From NCBI GenBank assembly GCA_013298595.1, contig JAAFIG010000020.1, positions 16,926 to 80,925 of the forward strand: 64,000 nt of DNA. The letters run 5' to 3'. Both the position numbers and the translations under genes were made by a program. Below, piece after piece: positions 18,565 to 28,335 of the stretch. The notes under the pieces are model-generated. The model saw only the letters and a program-made list of their open reading frames with translations. It made no database searches and was not told the origin of the DNA. The number at the start of each line of letters is the position of its first letter. Positions within the stretch are counted from its first letter, which is position 1. The stretch comes from Deinococcales bacterium (lineage in GTDB: Bacteria > Deinococcota > Deinococci > Deinococcales > JAAFIG01).

Positions 18565-18723
18565 GTACAACATCTCGAGCAAAGGTATAGAAGAAACATT
18601 CACAATTTTGGCAAATCGGCATCCGTAGGGTGACTCAACCATCTCTGAGTAAGGTTTGGTCGAAAATGCCCTAAAGCAGCGGCAGAATGCAATTATCTGC
18701 ACGCTTGAACCAAGGAGAATCAT

Positions 18724-19686
18724 ATGATTACCAAGAAAAGTACCAGTTCATTTATCGTAGCAAGTGTACTCTTGTCCATTGGCTTAGTGGCTTGCCCAGC
18801 CCCAGTGGTTGACACAGCACCACCTACGATTGTCAGTACCGTCCCAGCCAATGGTGCGACTGGAGTCGCAGCAGATGCAAATATTGTCATCACATTTAGT
18901 AAACCCATGAACAAAATTGCCACGCAAAATGCTTATCAATCGGCAACTATTTTGCCATTGCTGGTACAATTTTCGTGGAACGCCAATGGCACGGTATTGA
19001 CAATTGATCCAACAGGTAATCTCAACGTGGCTTCGGGTACAGACCCTGCCAATGTTGTCGCCACAGAATTTAGTTTCCAAATTACCAATGTCGCCTCAGA
19101 TTTGGCTGGAAACGCACTGACAACAACAAGCTCGAGTTTCAAAACTGCACGCCGTATTTCCCAGACTATGCCAGCAAATAGTACGTTATCAGGCGATATT
19201 TTTGCCGATGGAACTGTTGCTCCTAGCTTTCCAGCGCGAGTTGGAGATTTTACCAATAATTCGCAATTTAAAGGATTAGTAACTTTTAACATTGCTAGCC
19301 TCCCAACAGATATCGGCACCTTTGAAAAAGCAGATTTGATACTAACCCAAACATCAGTAGATGGAACGCCATATGGGAGCACTAATCTTGGAACAGTCAA
19401 TCTGGAACATGTTGCCTTTGCTTCCTTTACAAAGCCCTTGGCTTATGATGCACCATCGCTAGGAACAACTTTTTCACCAGATGCGATCTTTTCAACCAAT
19501 ACTGCTATTGAAGTGAAAACAAAAAGTGTGATACCTGCTGTGCTCAGCGACTACACCAACAGAACTAGTCGCGGTAATCGGTCACAGTACCGCCTTACCT
19601 TTACGACAGCAGCAACGTTTAATGGTATCCGAGATTCTGCTAGCTTCAGTAGTCCAGAACTCAAACTAACGTACTTGTTGCCGTAA
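18724..19686 (+). CDS. lipoprotein with SbsA-type Ig-like (Big_5) domain
   Basis: A 320-residue secreted protein. The signal ends in lipobox LVAC. Residues about 35-140 match the Big_5 domain pattern (PPTIVSTVPANGATGVAADA, VITFSKPMN). The C-terminal part (VGDFTNNSQFKGLVTFNIAS) resembles DNRLRE-type beta domains that stabilise surface proteins. ATG 18724 is preceded by AAGGAG. Only one CTCGAG occurs in the gene, a low density that it shares with the protease gene that follows. Confidence 0.85.
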   Translation: MITKKSTSSFIVASVLLSIGLVACPAPVVDTAPPTIVSTVPANGATGVAADANIVITFSKPMNKIATQNAYQSATILPLLVQFSWNANGTVLTIDPTGNLNVASGTDPANVVATEFSFQITNVASDLAGNALTTTSSSFKTARRISQTMPANSTLSGDIFADGTVAPSFPARVGDFTNNSQFKGLVTFNIASLPTDIGTFEKADLILTQTSVDGTPYGSTNLGTVNLEHVAFASFTKPLAYDAPSLGTTFSPDAIFSTNTAIEVKTKSVIPAVLSDYTNRTSRGNRSQYRLTFTTAATFNGIRDSASFSSPELKLTYLLP

Positions 19687-19731
19687 GACACTGCCCCCTA
19701 CATAGTCCCTGATCAGGACTCGACTGCACCA

Positions 19732-19769
19732 AATTACGGCGTGAGGCAAGCCTCCTTTACGCCGTAATT
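19732..19769 (+). terminator. hairpin between lipoprotein and protease genes
   Basis: AATTACGGCGT (19732-19742) pairs perfectly with 19759-19769; a smaller GAGG/CCTC pairing lies within. There is no strong T-run, so termination efficiency is uncertain. It lies 41 bp before the next start codon. Confidence 0.55.
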
Positions 19770-19809
19770 CGTTGTCTTGCTGAAAAAATACGCAAAAAAG
19801 GAGCAAGTT

Positions 19810-22395
19810 ATGAAATACCAATGGACGTTTCTTATTAGCAGTTTAGTTGCACTGATGGTCGCTTGTGGCGCACCTCCACCGCCTCCTGAAGTTTTTGTAG
19901 CCGAGAACGCTTGGAAAACTCCGATTCCAACCGATTCCCAAATTGTGAGTCCCGAGGAGTTCCGAAGTCGAGTCAATTCAGGTGAACTCAGGGTTGTCAG
20001 TACCGAAGGAATTGCTGCCGAAAAAGCGTTCATACAAAAGCAGTACAACGACGATAAAGTGCTACTTCAAGGTATAGCGAATAAATCTCCTGCTTTACAA
20101 GCTTTGCTCGAGGAAGCTGCTCAACAAACCAAAGCAGATGGTGATCGTACCCTTCAATTGCCTGATGGAAGCAATGTAACGCTATTAGGATTAACCACGC
20201 AAATCCGAGAAGCAGTTGAAACGTATCAAACTTCGCAAGATGCTGGTAATGCTCTTGGTGTTTATAGCCTTAGCTACTCATTACTACCTGCAAATGTCAA
20301 AGCGCTTGTTCCAACCCCTGCTAGCATGAATGGAAAATCTTTAACTGAAATAAACGCTGCTCTAAGTAATATGAACCAAGCACTTGGAACTGCCTCGAGT
20401 GGCTTAAATACTGCGCGCTTAGAGCCAAGAAGTATTGCGCCATCTAGTGGGCAACTGCAAACACAATCATTTGCGTCTGGTAATGGCACTGATAATTCTG
20501 GAGCTTGCACACCCACCAACTACGTGGCAAAGTATTGGTTTCCACTGAAAAACTTTGTGAGTCCAGTCAAACAACAAGGTAAGCGTGGAACCTGCTGGGC
20601 ATTTACAGCTATTGGTGCAGTGGAGAGTCGTGAACGGGTTCAAAATAATAATCCCGCTGACCTTTCTGAACAGTTTTTGGTAAATAAAGTCAAAGAAGAC
20701 TGGGATTCAAGTAAATACACAGACGCATATCAGTCAGAAAAAGCCTTAAATTTGGCGGTTGATAAAGGTCAAGCATTTCCATCAGAAGGTAGTTGGACGT
20801 ATAACCCTGCATATGGACGACCAGATACAAGCAAAGACGATGAAAACACCGAAAAGGCGTATGTTAATACTTGCAAAGATTACACTGGAATGTGTTCAGA
20901 TACATCGCATCAAAGTCGGCGCACTTGTAGTACCTTTGTTGTTACTGTTTGTGCATACTCAACTGTTGGGTTCTCTGGATCTGGGGTGACGGCAAATCGA
21001 ACACGTCAAATCTATTCAAGTTACTTTTTTCCAGTTATAGGTTTACCACTGAATCTTCTTCGTGCCTTACTTTCACAAGGACACACCATTATGGCGTCTT
21101 TTCCTGTCTATACGGGATTTTCTAATGTAGGTAAAGACGGAATTGTCGGTAACTACGCAACCACTGGTTACGAAGGAGGTCATGCTGTACAAATCGTTGG
21201 GTTTTTGTCGAATAGTGAACTCTCAACTGCGGGGCAAAAAGTGAATGTTGGTGGCGGTGGTTATTTTATTGTTAAGAACTCTTGGGGGTGTAATAAGGGT
21301 GATGGCGGGTATTATTACATTCCAGCCGATTATGTTGCAGGCTATTTTTATAGATTAAGTGTGCTTGAATTTGATTCCCGCCGCTCGAGTCAATGGAATA
21401 GTGCCCAACAAAACCCAGGTGGTGCTCCAACAATCAACACTGCAAATATCACAGCCAATTTACGAGCCAGCAAAGATTTAGCAGATAGTTTTACCATCAG
21501 GCATCCGTATGCAAAGCAAGTTAGCTTAACAGTCACTTCTGATAAGGATGGGAAACTCTTTGAAGGAGGATGGAATACGCAAAATGCCACGGTTCTTGCA
21601 AGGCAAACTCTTCCAGTTGTTTTTACAAGCCTAGGAGTACGAACCATTAGTCTGGTGGCAAAAAATGCTGCCTTTGAGGCTCGAGCCAGTTTTACTGTCA
21701 GTGTTTTTAATTCAAATCCGAATATTCGATTGTTATACAATGGCAATCCAAATCAAGGCGAGAATTTTGTGCTCAATGCCATCATTTCAGATGATAACGA
21801 ACCAGAGGGAACAACGCTTTGTGCGAATGCTACGTGGTCTGTAAGCGCACCAGATACCCTGAATACCAATACGGGTTGCTTGGTGCAAGTTAAATTTGGT
21901 ACCACAGGTTCTCGGCAGGTTTCGGTTGTCACCAGAGATAGCGAAGGATTACCTTCACCAGTTAAAGTGGAGACTTTTCAAGTTTCGCCGCCACTGGCAA
22001 ATCCTTATCCACGCATACTAGCTTCAGGTGTTTACTCACGAGAAGTAAGCGGAATTTGCCGCGATATTGCCGTCAGCAGCGGAAATCGTATTGACTTACG
22101 AGAATCGGGTTGTGGCGGAGCAGCCCAGCGTTTTTCGGCACAAGTGCAAGTCGAAAATCCGAGTGGAGAAAACCTAACATATGACTGGAAATTGTTTGTT
22201 CCAAACATAGACAGTGAGAGTGTCTTGATTGGTGGAAACACCAGTACTTTACCGTTATCGTTTAATAATAATGGAGAAGTTTATACTGTACCGTGTCGTG
22301 TGGAACTGACGGTTGGTGCTCCTGATCCTAGCCGTAGCAAAACCCAAACCGTTTGGATAGGTTCGTGCACATATCGAAACTTCGGACCAAACTAA
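19810..22395 (+). CDS. papain-like (C1A) cysteine protease lipoprotein
   Basis: An 861-residue lipoprotein: the signal ends MVAC, then PPPPP linker. The start is ATG 19810, with AAGGAG at 19798-19803. A prodomain-like region occupies about the first 235 residues. The catalytic domain follows: VKQQGKRGTCWAFTAIGAVE holds the catalytic Cys, YEGGHAVQIVGF the His and FIVKNSWGCNKGDGGYY the Asn, so the triad is complete. The C-terminal third looks like PKD/Ig-type beta domains. It is probably a surface-anchored endopeptidase. The gene has only four CTCGAG copies in 2.6 kb, far below its surroundings, suggesting later acquisition. Confidence 0.9.
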   Translation: MKYQWTFLISSLVALMVACGAPPPPPEVFVAENAWKTPIPTDSQIVSPEEFRSRVNSGELRVVSTEGIAAEKAFIQKQYNDDKVLLQGIANKSPALQALLEEAAQQTKADGDRTLQLPDGSNVTLLGLTTQIREAVETYQTSQDAGNALGVYSLSYSLLPANVKALVPTPASMNGKSLTEINAALSNMNQALGTASSGLNTARLEPRSIAPSSGQLQTQSFASGNGTDNSGACTPTNYVAKYWFPLKNFVSPVKQQGKRGTCWAFTAIGAVESRERVQNNNPADLSEQFLVNKVKEDWDSSKYTDAYQSEKALNLAVDKGQAFPSEGSWTYNPAYGRPDTSKDDENTEKAYVNTCKDYTGMCSDTSHQSRRTCSTFVVTVCAYSTVGFSGSGVTANRTRQIYSSYFFPVIGLPLNLLRALLSQGHTIMASFPVYTGFSNVGKDGIVGNYATTGYEGGHAVQIVGFLSNSELSTAGQKVNVGGGGYFIVKNSWGCNKGDGGYYYIPADYVAGYFYRLSVLEFDSRRSSQWNSAQQNPGGAPTINTANITANLRASKDLADSFTIRHPYAKQVSLTVTSDKDGKLFEGGWNTQNATVLARQTLPVVFTSLGVRTISLVAKNAAFEARASFTVSVFNSNPNIRLLYNGNPNQGENFVLNAIISDDNEPEGTTLCANATWSVSAPDTLNTNTGCLVQVKFGTTGSRQVSVVTRDSEGLPSPVKVETFQVSPPLANPYPRILASGVYSREVSGICRDIAVSSGNRIDLRESGCGGAAQRFSAQVQVENPSGENLTYDWKLFVPNIDSESVLIGGNTSTLPLSFNNNGEVYTVPCRVELTVGAPDPSRSKTQTVWIGSCTYRNFGPN

Positions 22396-22418
22396 ACACT
22401 GAACTGATTTTAGCTATA

Positions 22419-22453
22419 AATGACTCGAGGTATTAAAGTTCCCTTGAGTCATT
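22419..22453 (+). terminator. hairpin after protease gene
   Basis: AATGACTC and GAGTCATT pair with an inner AGG/CCT, giving an imperfect stem with a 10-nt loop. One arm holds CTCGAG. No long T-run. Confidence 0.5.
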
Positions 22454-22473
22454 CATGGTTTCGAGCCACCTGC

Positions 22474-22479
22474 TAGAAT
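22474..22479 (+). promoter_or_regulatory. -10 box of leaderless galT promoter
   Basis: TAGAAT lies 5 nt before GTG 22485; it decides the start codon. Confidence 0.5.
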
Positions 22480-22484
22480 ACATT

Positions 22485-23594
22485 GTGCATAAGAAAACCT
22501 TGACCAAACCCGACGGACGCGCTTTGCATCTGTACTCGAGCCATCCCATACCAGATGGCATTGTTGCGCCTAGTCCTGGTGCTGACCCGATTGTTGGTAA
22601 TCCGCATATGCGCTGGCATCCGCTTCGAGGCGAATGGATTACGTTTGCAGCGCATCGGCAGAGTCGTCCGTTTTTGCCACCCCCTGATTATAACCCACTT
22701 GCCCCAATGACCAATCCAGAAGTGCCCACCGAATTGCCCGTTGGTGAGTACGATATCGCTGTGTTCGATAATCGCTTTCCCAGTCTCGAGGTGGATGCTC
22801 ACGACCCACCAATGGCATTGGATGCTGGGCTTGTACCCACCACGGCTGGTATTGGTAAATGCGAAGTGGTGGTGTTTGATAAGGATGCCACCAGTAGCCT
22901 TGGGCGTTTGCCTTTAGCGCAAATCGAATTGCTGCTCGAGGTTTGGACAGATCGATACCGTGAAATTGGTTTGCTCGAGCAAATTAAGTACATCATGCCT
23001 TTCGAGAATCGTGGTGTCGAAATGGGCGTGACACTGCATCATCCACATGGGCAGATTTACGCTTACGATCATATTCCACCAGTTCCAGCCAAAGAACTCG
23101 AGTTGCAAAAGGTGCATTATGCAAAAACAGGTAAAGGTTTACTCGAGGAAGTTATTCAAGCTGAAATCGAAGCTGATACTCGAATCGTAGTCAAAACTGA
23201 AACAGTGATTGCCTTTATTCCTGCTTTCTCGAGGTACCCATTTGAAACGTGGATTGCGCCAATTGCGCCTAAACCCAGTTTACTCGAGTTATCCGATGCT
23301 GAACGCAAGGATTTGGCTTTGGTCTTAAAAACGTTGTTACTGAAATTCGATCATATGTTTGATAATCGCCCGATTTTTCCGTACTTAATGGTTATGCACC
23401 AAGCTCCAACCGATGGATTACCGCACCCAGAAGCGCATTTGCATCTCGAGTTTTACCCTCCTTACCGCACCAAGGATAAACTCAAGTACTTGGCGGGTAC
23501 AGAACTTGGTGCTGGTTTGGTAGCAATGGATGTATTGCCTGAGCAAAAAGCTCCTGAGCTACGAGCTGTGGATGTGGCACACTTGATAAAATAA
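22485..23594 (+). CDS. galT: galactose-1-phosphate uridylyltransferase
   Basis: Leloir-pathway enzyme that exchanges UMP between UDP-glucose and galactose 1-phosphate. The active-site motif is [18 protein letters not shown], with the HxH nucleophile region, and the second zinc/His region is [29 protein letters not shown] and FDNRFPSL are also typical. About 369 residues from GTG 22485. The upstream ATG 22455 is rejected because it lies next to the hairpin, before the -10 box TAGAAT, and has no ribosome site. No galK or galE neighbour is in the window. Confidence 0.92.
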   Translation: MHKKTLTKPDGRALHLYSSHPIPDGIVAPSPGADPIVGNPHMRWHPLRGEWITFAAHRQSRPFLPPPDYNPLAPMTNPEVPTELPVGEYDIAVFDNRFPSLEVDAHDPPMALDAGLVPTTAGIGKCEVVVFDKDATSSLGRLPLAQIELLLEVWTDRYREIGLLEQIKYIMPFENRGVEMGVTLHHPHGQIYAYDHIPPVPAKELELQKVHYAKTGKGLLEEVIQAEIEADTRIVVKTETVIAFIPAFSRYPFETWIAPIAPKPSLLELSDAERKDLALVLKTLLLKFDHMFDNRPIFPYLMVMHQAPTDGLPHPEAHLHLEFYPPYRTKDKLKYLAGTELGAGLVAMDVLPEQKAPELRAVDVAHLIK

Positions 23595-23661
23595 TTTTTT
23601 CGACTGCAATAAAGCCGTTAAGTAGAGTGGTTTTAATGCACTAAAGCTCGAGGAGTAGACT

Positions 23662-24600
23662 ATGAAGCTGGAGTTTGTTACTTTTCAACACTCGAGCCTT
23701 GAACATCACCAAGCTCGAGTCGATTTGACTAATATGATGTACAAGAATCATGTTTACACTGCCGAGCAGAGTTTGGCGGAAATGGCTGGTTTCATACCGA
23801 ATGAGCAATCTTTGATGGAATTGGTTTTTCATGACGGTCGCTGCGTAGCTGCATTTGAAGCAAATCCGTTTCAATCAGATTTGGCTGGGCAGGCATTTTT
23901 TCTAGACATTATTGTGCATCCCGAGTTTGTTCGGCAAGGCATTGGTACACAGGCAGTTCAGCGCATCGAGCAGCATTGCGCCAAATGGGATGGATTGCTC
24001 GAGGTGCAAATTCGTGAGGATTGGCAAGCCCACCTCGAGTTTTATGGTGACAATGGTTTTATTCTGGAACCTGCATTTTTGTGGTTTGCTTTCGAGCTCC
24101 AAATAGAGGTTCTGTCAGGTAGTTTTGGGCTTGCGAATGATCTATACTTGCAAACTTGGGCTGAGTTTCAAGATACCATTGTTCATCGCACTGAAATTCT
24201 CGAGTTTCGTAATTCACTGGCAATGGAGTTTGCTCCGTCTATGCCAACGAAGATTCTAAGTCAACAGTACTTTGATACAGAAGTACTTGGTGCGTTTGCT
24301 TTTAACCCAGAGTTTTTCTGGGTTGCTTTGTATAACAATAAAATTGTTGGTACATTACTTTGCACTGGCTATACCGATGATCCCACTTTTTTCTTTGAGT
24401 TTGGAGGAATCGCTGTTGAGCACAGACGTTCTGGTTTGGCAATTGCTTTGATTATTCGAGCGATGGGCACTGCTAAACAGCACGGTTTTCAATTGATTGA
24501 AGCACACGTAGACCCAAAGAATATTGGTGCGGCTCGGCTGCTCGAGAAACTTGGTTTTACCAGACGACCTGGCTATATGTTGGCACGAAAGAAACTATGA
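23662..24600 (+). CDS. GNAT acetyltransferase with two GNAT domains
   Basis: A 312-residue protein with a GNAT core in each half. The first acetyl-CoA loop is IIVHPEFVRQGIGTQAV; the second region, IAVEHRRSGLAIALIIRAM followed by NIGAARLLEKLGF, has the classic C-terminal pattern. Substrate unknown. GAGGAG precedes ATG 23662. The stop overlaps the start of the next gene (ATGA), so the two are probably translated together. Confidence 0.85.
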   Translation: MKLEFVTFQHSSLEHHQARVDLTNMMYKNHVYTAEQSLAEMAGFIPNEQSLMELVFHDGRCVAAFEANPFQSDLAGQAFFLDIIVHPEFVRQGIGTQAVQRIEQHCAKWDGLLEVQIREDWQAHLEFYGDNGFILEPAFLWFAFELQIEVLSGSFGLANDLYLQTWAEFQDTIVHRTEILEFRNSLAMEFAPSMPTKILSQQYFDTEVLGAFAFNPEFFWVALYNNKIVGTLLCTGYTDDPTFFFEFGGIAVEHRRSGLAIALIIRAMGTAKQHGFQLIEAHVDPKNIGAARLLEKLGFTRRPGYMLARKKL

Positions 24601-25253
24601 AAACCGCTTTATTTATTGTCTTGGCACTTTTTTCAAGTTTTGCATTCTCGAACGCTTTGAACATTGTGCAAAAACCGATTTCGTTTTCGGCTCAGCGTCG
24701 GGCTTTAACGCTCGAGTACATCAAACAGCATTACGACCCTAATGCCTCGAGTATTGCAATTCAACCTGTGATGGTTGTAACGCATTGGACTGCTACAACC
24801 AGTTTGCAAGGTACATGGAATGGTTTTAATAATGAAATTTTATCGGGTAGAGCCGATATTGCTAGGGGCGGCAGGGTCAATACCTCAGCCCATTATCTGA
24901 TAGACCGTGATGGCACGATTTACCAACTGATGCCTGAAAATATGATGGCTCGGCATACGATTGGTTTGAATCGACGGGCTATTGGTATTGAAAATATTGG
25001 CTCGAGAACAGCGCCTTTAACCAAGGCACAACTCGAGGCTAACGCGTTTTTGATTGCTGATATTGCGAAGCGTTTCCCAATTCAATATGTGATTGGGCAT
25101 CTCGAGTACGGGCGTTTTCGGCGGTCAGCCCTTTGGGAAGAAAAAGATCAAACGTATTTTACAGTCAAGGACGACCCAGGCACCGATTTTATGGTTAAGC
25201 TGCGCTTGAGATTAAGGCTTATGGGTTTAAAATTTCTCGAGAAACCAAGTTGA
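24597..25253 (+). CDS. secreted N-acetylmuramoyl-L-alanine amidase (Amidase_2)
   Basis: A 218-residue protein with a Sec-type signal (MKTALFIVLALFSSFAFSNA) and an Amidase_2/PGRP domain that cleaves the lactyl-peptide bond of peptidoglycan. Zinc ligands are visible: His in VVTHWTA, His in MMARHTIG, and a later acidic/His region GHLEYGRF...DDPGTDF. NTSAHYLIDRDGTIYQLMPE is diagnostic. It overlaps the GNAT gene by 4 bp (ATGA). Likely role: wall turnover or recycling outside the membrane. Confidence 0.9.
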   Translation: MKTALFIVLALFSSFAFSNALNIVQKPISFSAQRRALTLEYIKQHYDPNASSIAIQPVMVVTHWTATTSLQGTWNGFNNEILSGRADIARGGRVNTSAHYLIDRDGTIYQLMPENMMARHTIGLNRRAIGIENIGSRTAPLTKAQLEANAFLIADIAKRFPIQYVIGHLEYGRFRRSALWEEKDQTYFTVKDDPGTDFMVKLRLRLRLMGLKFLEKPS

Positions 25254-25371
25254 GGATGAGCAAAAGTATTAAGCTTCCCACATTTTTTTCACTTTAGGCT
25301 GCTGCGGTGGTTTACTCGGATTTCTCGAGGCTCAGCATTTTGGCGTACAGCGCTTCTTGTCAGTCAAGGCG

Positions 25372-25377
25372 TAAACT
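25372..25377 (+). promoter_or_regulatory. -10 box of leaderless MFS promoter
   Basis: TAAACT lies 6 nt before GTG 25384. Confidence 0.5.
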
Positions 25378-25383
25378 GTTTTG

Positions 25384-26556
25384 GTGCAAACCTCGAGTGT
25401 AAAATTAGCAGCTGCTTCTGGGACAACTATTGTGGCTGTGATGACGGCTAGTCATTTTATCAATGATAATTTCACCAGTTTATTAACGCCTTTGCAACCT
25501 GCGTTAACCGAAAAATTTAATGTCACACTTGGCGATACTGGTACACTGATTGCCATTCTTTCGTTTGTCGGTAGTGTTTCGCAACCACTTTTTGGTGCAC
25601 TTGGTGATCGTGTGGATCGTAGGTGGTTAGCCGCTGCGGGTCCGATTTTAGCGGCTTTAGGTATGACACTGATTGGTTATGCACCTAGTTTTTTTCTTGT
25701 GGCAGTGCTGATTGTACTCGGTGGTATTGGTAGTGCAGTTTTTCATCCAAGTGGTGCGGCATATGTCGCTCAGAACAGTCAGCTCGAGAGGCGTGGTTTG
25801 TATGCCAGTTTATTTAGTGCTGGTGGTACTGCTGGTTTAGCCCTTGGTCCACTGACTGCGACGGCGTTGGGTCTGCATGGCATTGTTTGGTTGATGCCAT
25901 TGGGCATTGCAATGGGTGTGGTGTCGTATATCTTGACACCCAGTAGCCGAGTCTCGAGTAAACCAATTGCCTTGCGTGATTATCTCGAGTTATTTCAAGG
26001 TCCGATTCGTAATTTGTGGGCAATGGGTGTGTTGCGTTCGCTCAGTACTGTGACGTATGCCAGTTTGTTACCGTTTGTATTAAAAGATAAAGAATCAGAT
26101 TGGGTGATTGCAGGTTCTTTGTTTATGCTTTCGATTGCCAGTGCAATTGGTGGTATTGCTGGTGGGCAAATTTCGGATAAAATCGGACGTACCACGGTGC
26201 TACGCTCGAGTGTGCTTCTATTGATTCCTTTATTTGTGGTGCTGGTATTTGTCAGTCCCTCGAGTATTGGTATTGTGCCATTTTACATATTGTGTTTTGC
26301 CACAGGTGGCTTAGCTAATGCCACTATCCCAGTGGCTGTGGTGGCAGCTCAGGAGTTTGCACCTGGTAAAACAGCCACCACCAGTGCTTTGATGATGGGT
26401 TTTAGCTGGGGTACGGCTGGGGTGTTGTATAAACTTGTGGCAGAGTTTGCCGAGATCACTACGCCTCAGATTGCCATGCTTTTAACCATCGCTTTATTGA
26501 TTCCAGCTTGGTTGATTACCTTAAAACTACCTGAACCACCTCGAGCAACCTTTTAA
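25384..26556 (+). CDS. MFS efflux transporter, Fsr-like
   Basis: About 390 residues with twelve hydrophobic segments. The loop between helices 2 and 3 is GALGDRVDRRWL, and its repeat in the second half is GQISDKIGRTTVL, both MFS signatures. HFINDNFTSLLTPLQP near the start and the phrase AVFHPSGAAYVA resemble fosmidomycin-resistance-type (Fsr) transporters, so it may export small drugs or metabolites; the substrate is not established. Start GTG 25384 is chosen because TAAACT lies 6 nt upstream. It converges with the binding-protein gene, 1 bp away. Confidence 0.85.
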   Translation: MQTSSVKLAAASGTTIVAVMTASHFINDNFTSLLTPLQPALTEKFNVTLGDTGTLIAILSFVGSVSQPLFGALGDRVDRRWLAAAGPILAALGMTLIGYAPSFFLVAVLIVLGGIGSAVFHPSGAAYVAQNSQLERRGLYASLFSAGGTAGLALGPLTATALGLHGIVWLMPLGIAMGVVSYILTPSSRVSSKPIALRDYLELFQGPIRNLWAMGVLRSLSTVTYASLLPFVLKDKESDWVIAGSLFMLSIASAIGGIAGGQISDKIGRTTVLRSSVLLLIPLFVVLVFVSPSSIGIVPFYILCFATGGLANATIPVAVVAAQEFAPGKTATTSALMMGFSWGTAGVLYKLVAEFAEITTPQIAMLLTIALLIPAWLITLKLPEPPRATF

Positions 26557-26557
26557 G

Positions 26558-27454
26558 TTATTTGTTTAGTTCTGGGTGCAAGGCTTTGCTTAACTCGAGC
26601 ACAGCTTTACCGACCCTAGGCGAAAATCCGAGTAAGTAATTGCCTTCGTATGCCAAAATATTTTTGTTGCGTCCTGCGTTGGTATTGGCTAATCCTGGGA
26701 GTTTGAGGATGCCATCTATACCACCAACACCTGTTAAACCCAAATTGGTCATCAGTATCACATCAGGGTTGCTGGTCAGTGCGATTTCTTGTGAGAGTGG
26801 TGCGTACCCTGTATAACTTTGCATCGGGTTGATGCCACCTGCTAATTTGATGATTGCATCTGCGGCTGTATCGCGTCCTGAGACTGTAATTTTGCCATTT
26901 GAGCCACTGTACAAAAACATCACTTTGGGGCGGGTACGAATACTCGAGTAGACGCTTTTAGCGATAGCAATATCTTTTTTGAAAGACCGAATTATATCTT
27001 CGCCTTGGTTTTGCAAAGATAATGCTTGGGCAACGTAGCGGATTTTATTTTCAGCATTTTCGAGGCTGTCTTTAGCACTGATGACCACAGTTGGTACATT
27101 TAATTTGCGTAAAGCTTTGATGGTATCTGGTAGGGCAGTGTCTAGGGTTAAAACCAAACTTGGTTTAGCGTTTATCACAGCTTCAACTGTGACGCTGCGG
27201 GCTGAAGGTAATTGCAACAGTTTTTGTGCCTCGAGTGGGTAATTGCTGGTGGCATCCACAGCGATTAAGCGCTTTTCGGCTTTTAAAGCATAGACAATTT
27301 CGGTCAGGCTCGAGCCAAGGGTGACAATGCGTGAGCTATCTTTAATTTCGATACGTTCGCCTGTGCTATCGGTGACGATGGCAGGGCTATTGGCTGCTTG
27401 CACAGCAATTAGACTCGAGACGAATAGGGCTAGTATGGCGGCATTTCTTTTCAC
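26558..27454 (-). CDS. ABC transporter substrate-binding protein, haem/siderophore type
   Basis: About 298 residues with a Sec signal (VKRNAAILALFVSSLIAVQA). The body matches class III periplasmic binding proteins of the BtuF/HmuT type: RIVTLGSSLTEIVYAL at the start, a long linking helix, and GKITVSGRDTAADAIIKLAGGIN, which is HmuT-like. It should deliver haem, cobalamin or an iron chelate to an ABC permease, none of which is in the window. Start GTG 27454 follows TATCCT (27461-27466) by 6 nt; the more upstream TTG at 27484 lies within a TTGACA box and is rejected. Confidence 0.85.
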   Translation of the reverse strand: MKRNAAILALFVSSLIAVQAANSPAIVTDSTGERIEIKDSSRIVTLGSSLTEIVYALKAEKRLIAVDATSNYPLEAQKLLQLPSARSVTVEAVINAKPSLVLTLDTALPDTIKALRKLNVPTVVISAKDSLENAENKIRYVAQALSLQNQGEDIIRSFKKDIAIAKSVYSSIRTRPKVMFLYSGSNGKITVSGRDTAADAIIKLAGGINPMQSYTGYAPLSQEIALTSNPDVILMTNLGLTGVGGIDGILKLPGLANTNAGRNKNILAYEGNYLLGFSPRVGKAVLELSKALHPELNK

Positions 27455-27543
27455 AGTTGTAGGATACTTGAGTTCTTTTGTCAAGTAAAGAAGTGAACGC
27501 TTGTTTGCACAGTAACAACAGCAATTTGTTAGCCTCTGGAAAG

Positions 27544-28335
27544 ATGCGAGTTCTTTTTATTGGTGATATCTTCGGCAAACCTGGGCGGTTGTTGGTCTCG
27601 AGCCATTTGCCGCGTATCAAATCACAGTTTGATTTTATTATTGCCAATGGCGAAAATGCGGCTGGTGGACATGGTATCAATAAAGATTCTTTTGATGCTT
27701 TGATCAAAGCTGGGGTGCATTGTGTAACACTGGGTAATCATGCTTGGGATAACAAAGAGGTTTTGCAACTCACCGACGATCCAAGATTGATTCGTCCGCT
27801 CAATGCCTCTAAAGAAGCTGCTGGGCGAGGGTATGGCACATTTACAGTGGGTGCTGAAAAAATTACAGTGGTCAATTTATTGGGGCGGGTTTTTATGCAG
27901 CCTTCGGATAATCCTTACGATGCCTTAGAAGCTGTGCTCGAGACCACTGATGCACCTGTATTTGTGGATTTTCACGCCGAAGCAACCTCAGAAAAAACTT
28001 GTTTTGCCTACCATTTTGATGGCAGAATTGCAGCTTGTATTGGTACACACACGCATGTTGCCACAGCTGATACCCGTATATTACCAAACGGCACGTTGTT
28101 CCAATGTGATGTCGGTATGACAGGTGTGTTGCACTCGAGTATTGGTATGGGTTTAGAAGCCAGTACCTATAAATTACGCACAGGTTTACCAATGAAAGTC
28201 GAAGTTGCCCAGGGTGCAGTGCAACTATCGGCAGTGGCATTTGATCTTGTGGATGGCAAAGTGACTCGGGCTGTGCGGTACTCTTTTCTCGAGACAGATG
28301 AAGCAGGTAAGTACGAAGGTGAGGTAAAAGTATGA
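27544..28335 (+). CDS. ymdB: YmdB-family metallophosphoesterase
   Basis: About 263 residues of the TIGR00282 family, a dinuclear-metal phosphodiesterase that hydrolyses cyclic nucleotides in studied Bacillus and Deinococcus members. Metal-binding motifs: GDIFGKPGR, NGENAAGGHGI, TLGNHAWD, DFHAEATSEK and GTHTHVATAD. ATG 27544 is the conserved start (MRVLFIGDIFG). Its last codon overlaps ppc by 4 bp, so the two are co-translated. Confidence 0.9.
   Translation: MRVLFIGDIFGKPGRLLVSSHLPRIKSQFDFIIANGENAAGGHGINKDSFDALIKAGVHCVTLGNHAWDNKEVLQLTDDPRLIRPLNASKEAAGRGYGTFTVGAEKITVVNLLGRVFMQPSDNPYDALEAVLETTDAPVFVDFHAEATSEKTCFAYHFDGRIAACIGTHTHVATADTRILPNGTLFQCDVGMTGVLHSSIGMGLEASTYKLRTGLPMKVEVAQGAVQLSAVAFDLVDGKVTRAVRYSFLETDEAGKYEGEVKV

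Larger units (their letters stand above)
18376..18723. other. 348-bp divergent intergenic region
   Basis: Holds the leaderless promoter of the minus-strand regulator, a GTAACGC direct repeat (18483-18500), a long inverted repeat (18511-18564) and the leader of the 18724 gene. GTAACGC also occurs in reverse orientation near 18417. No reading frame is supported. Confidence 0.6.

Noticed and set aside
22455..22484. ATG 22455 as galT start
   Set aside because: It abuts the terminator hairpin, precedes the -10 box and lacks a ribosome site.
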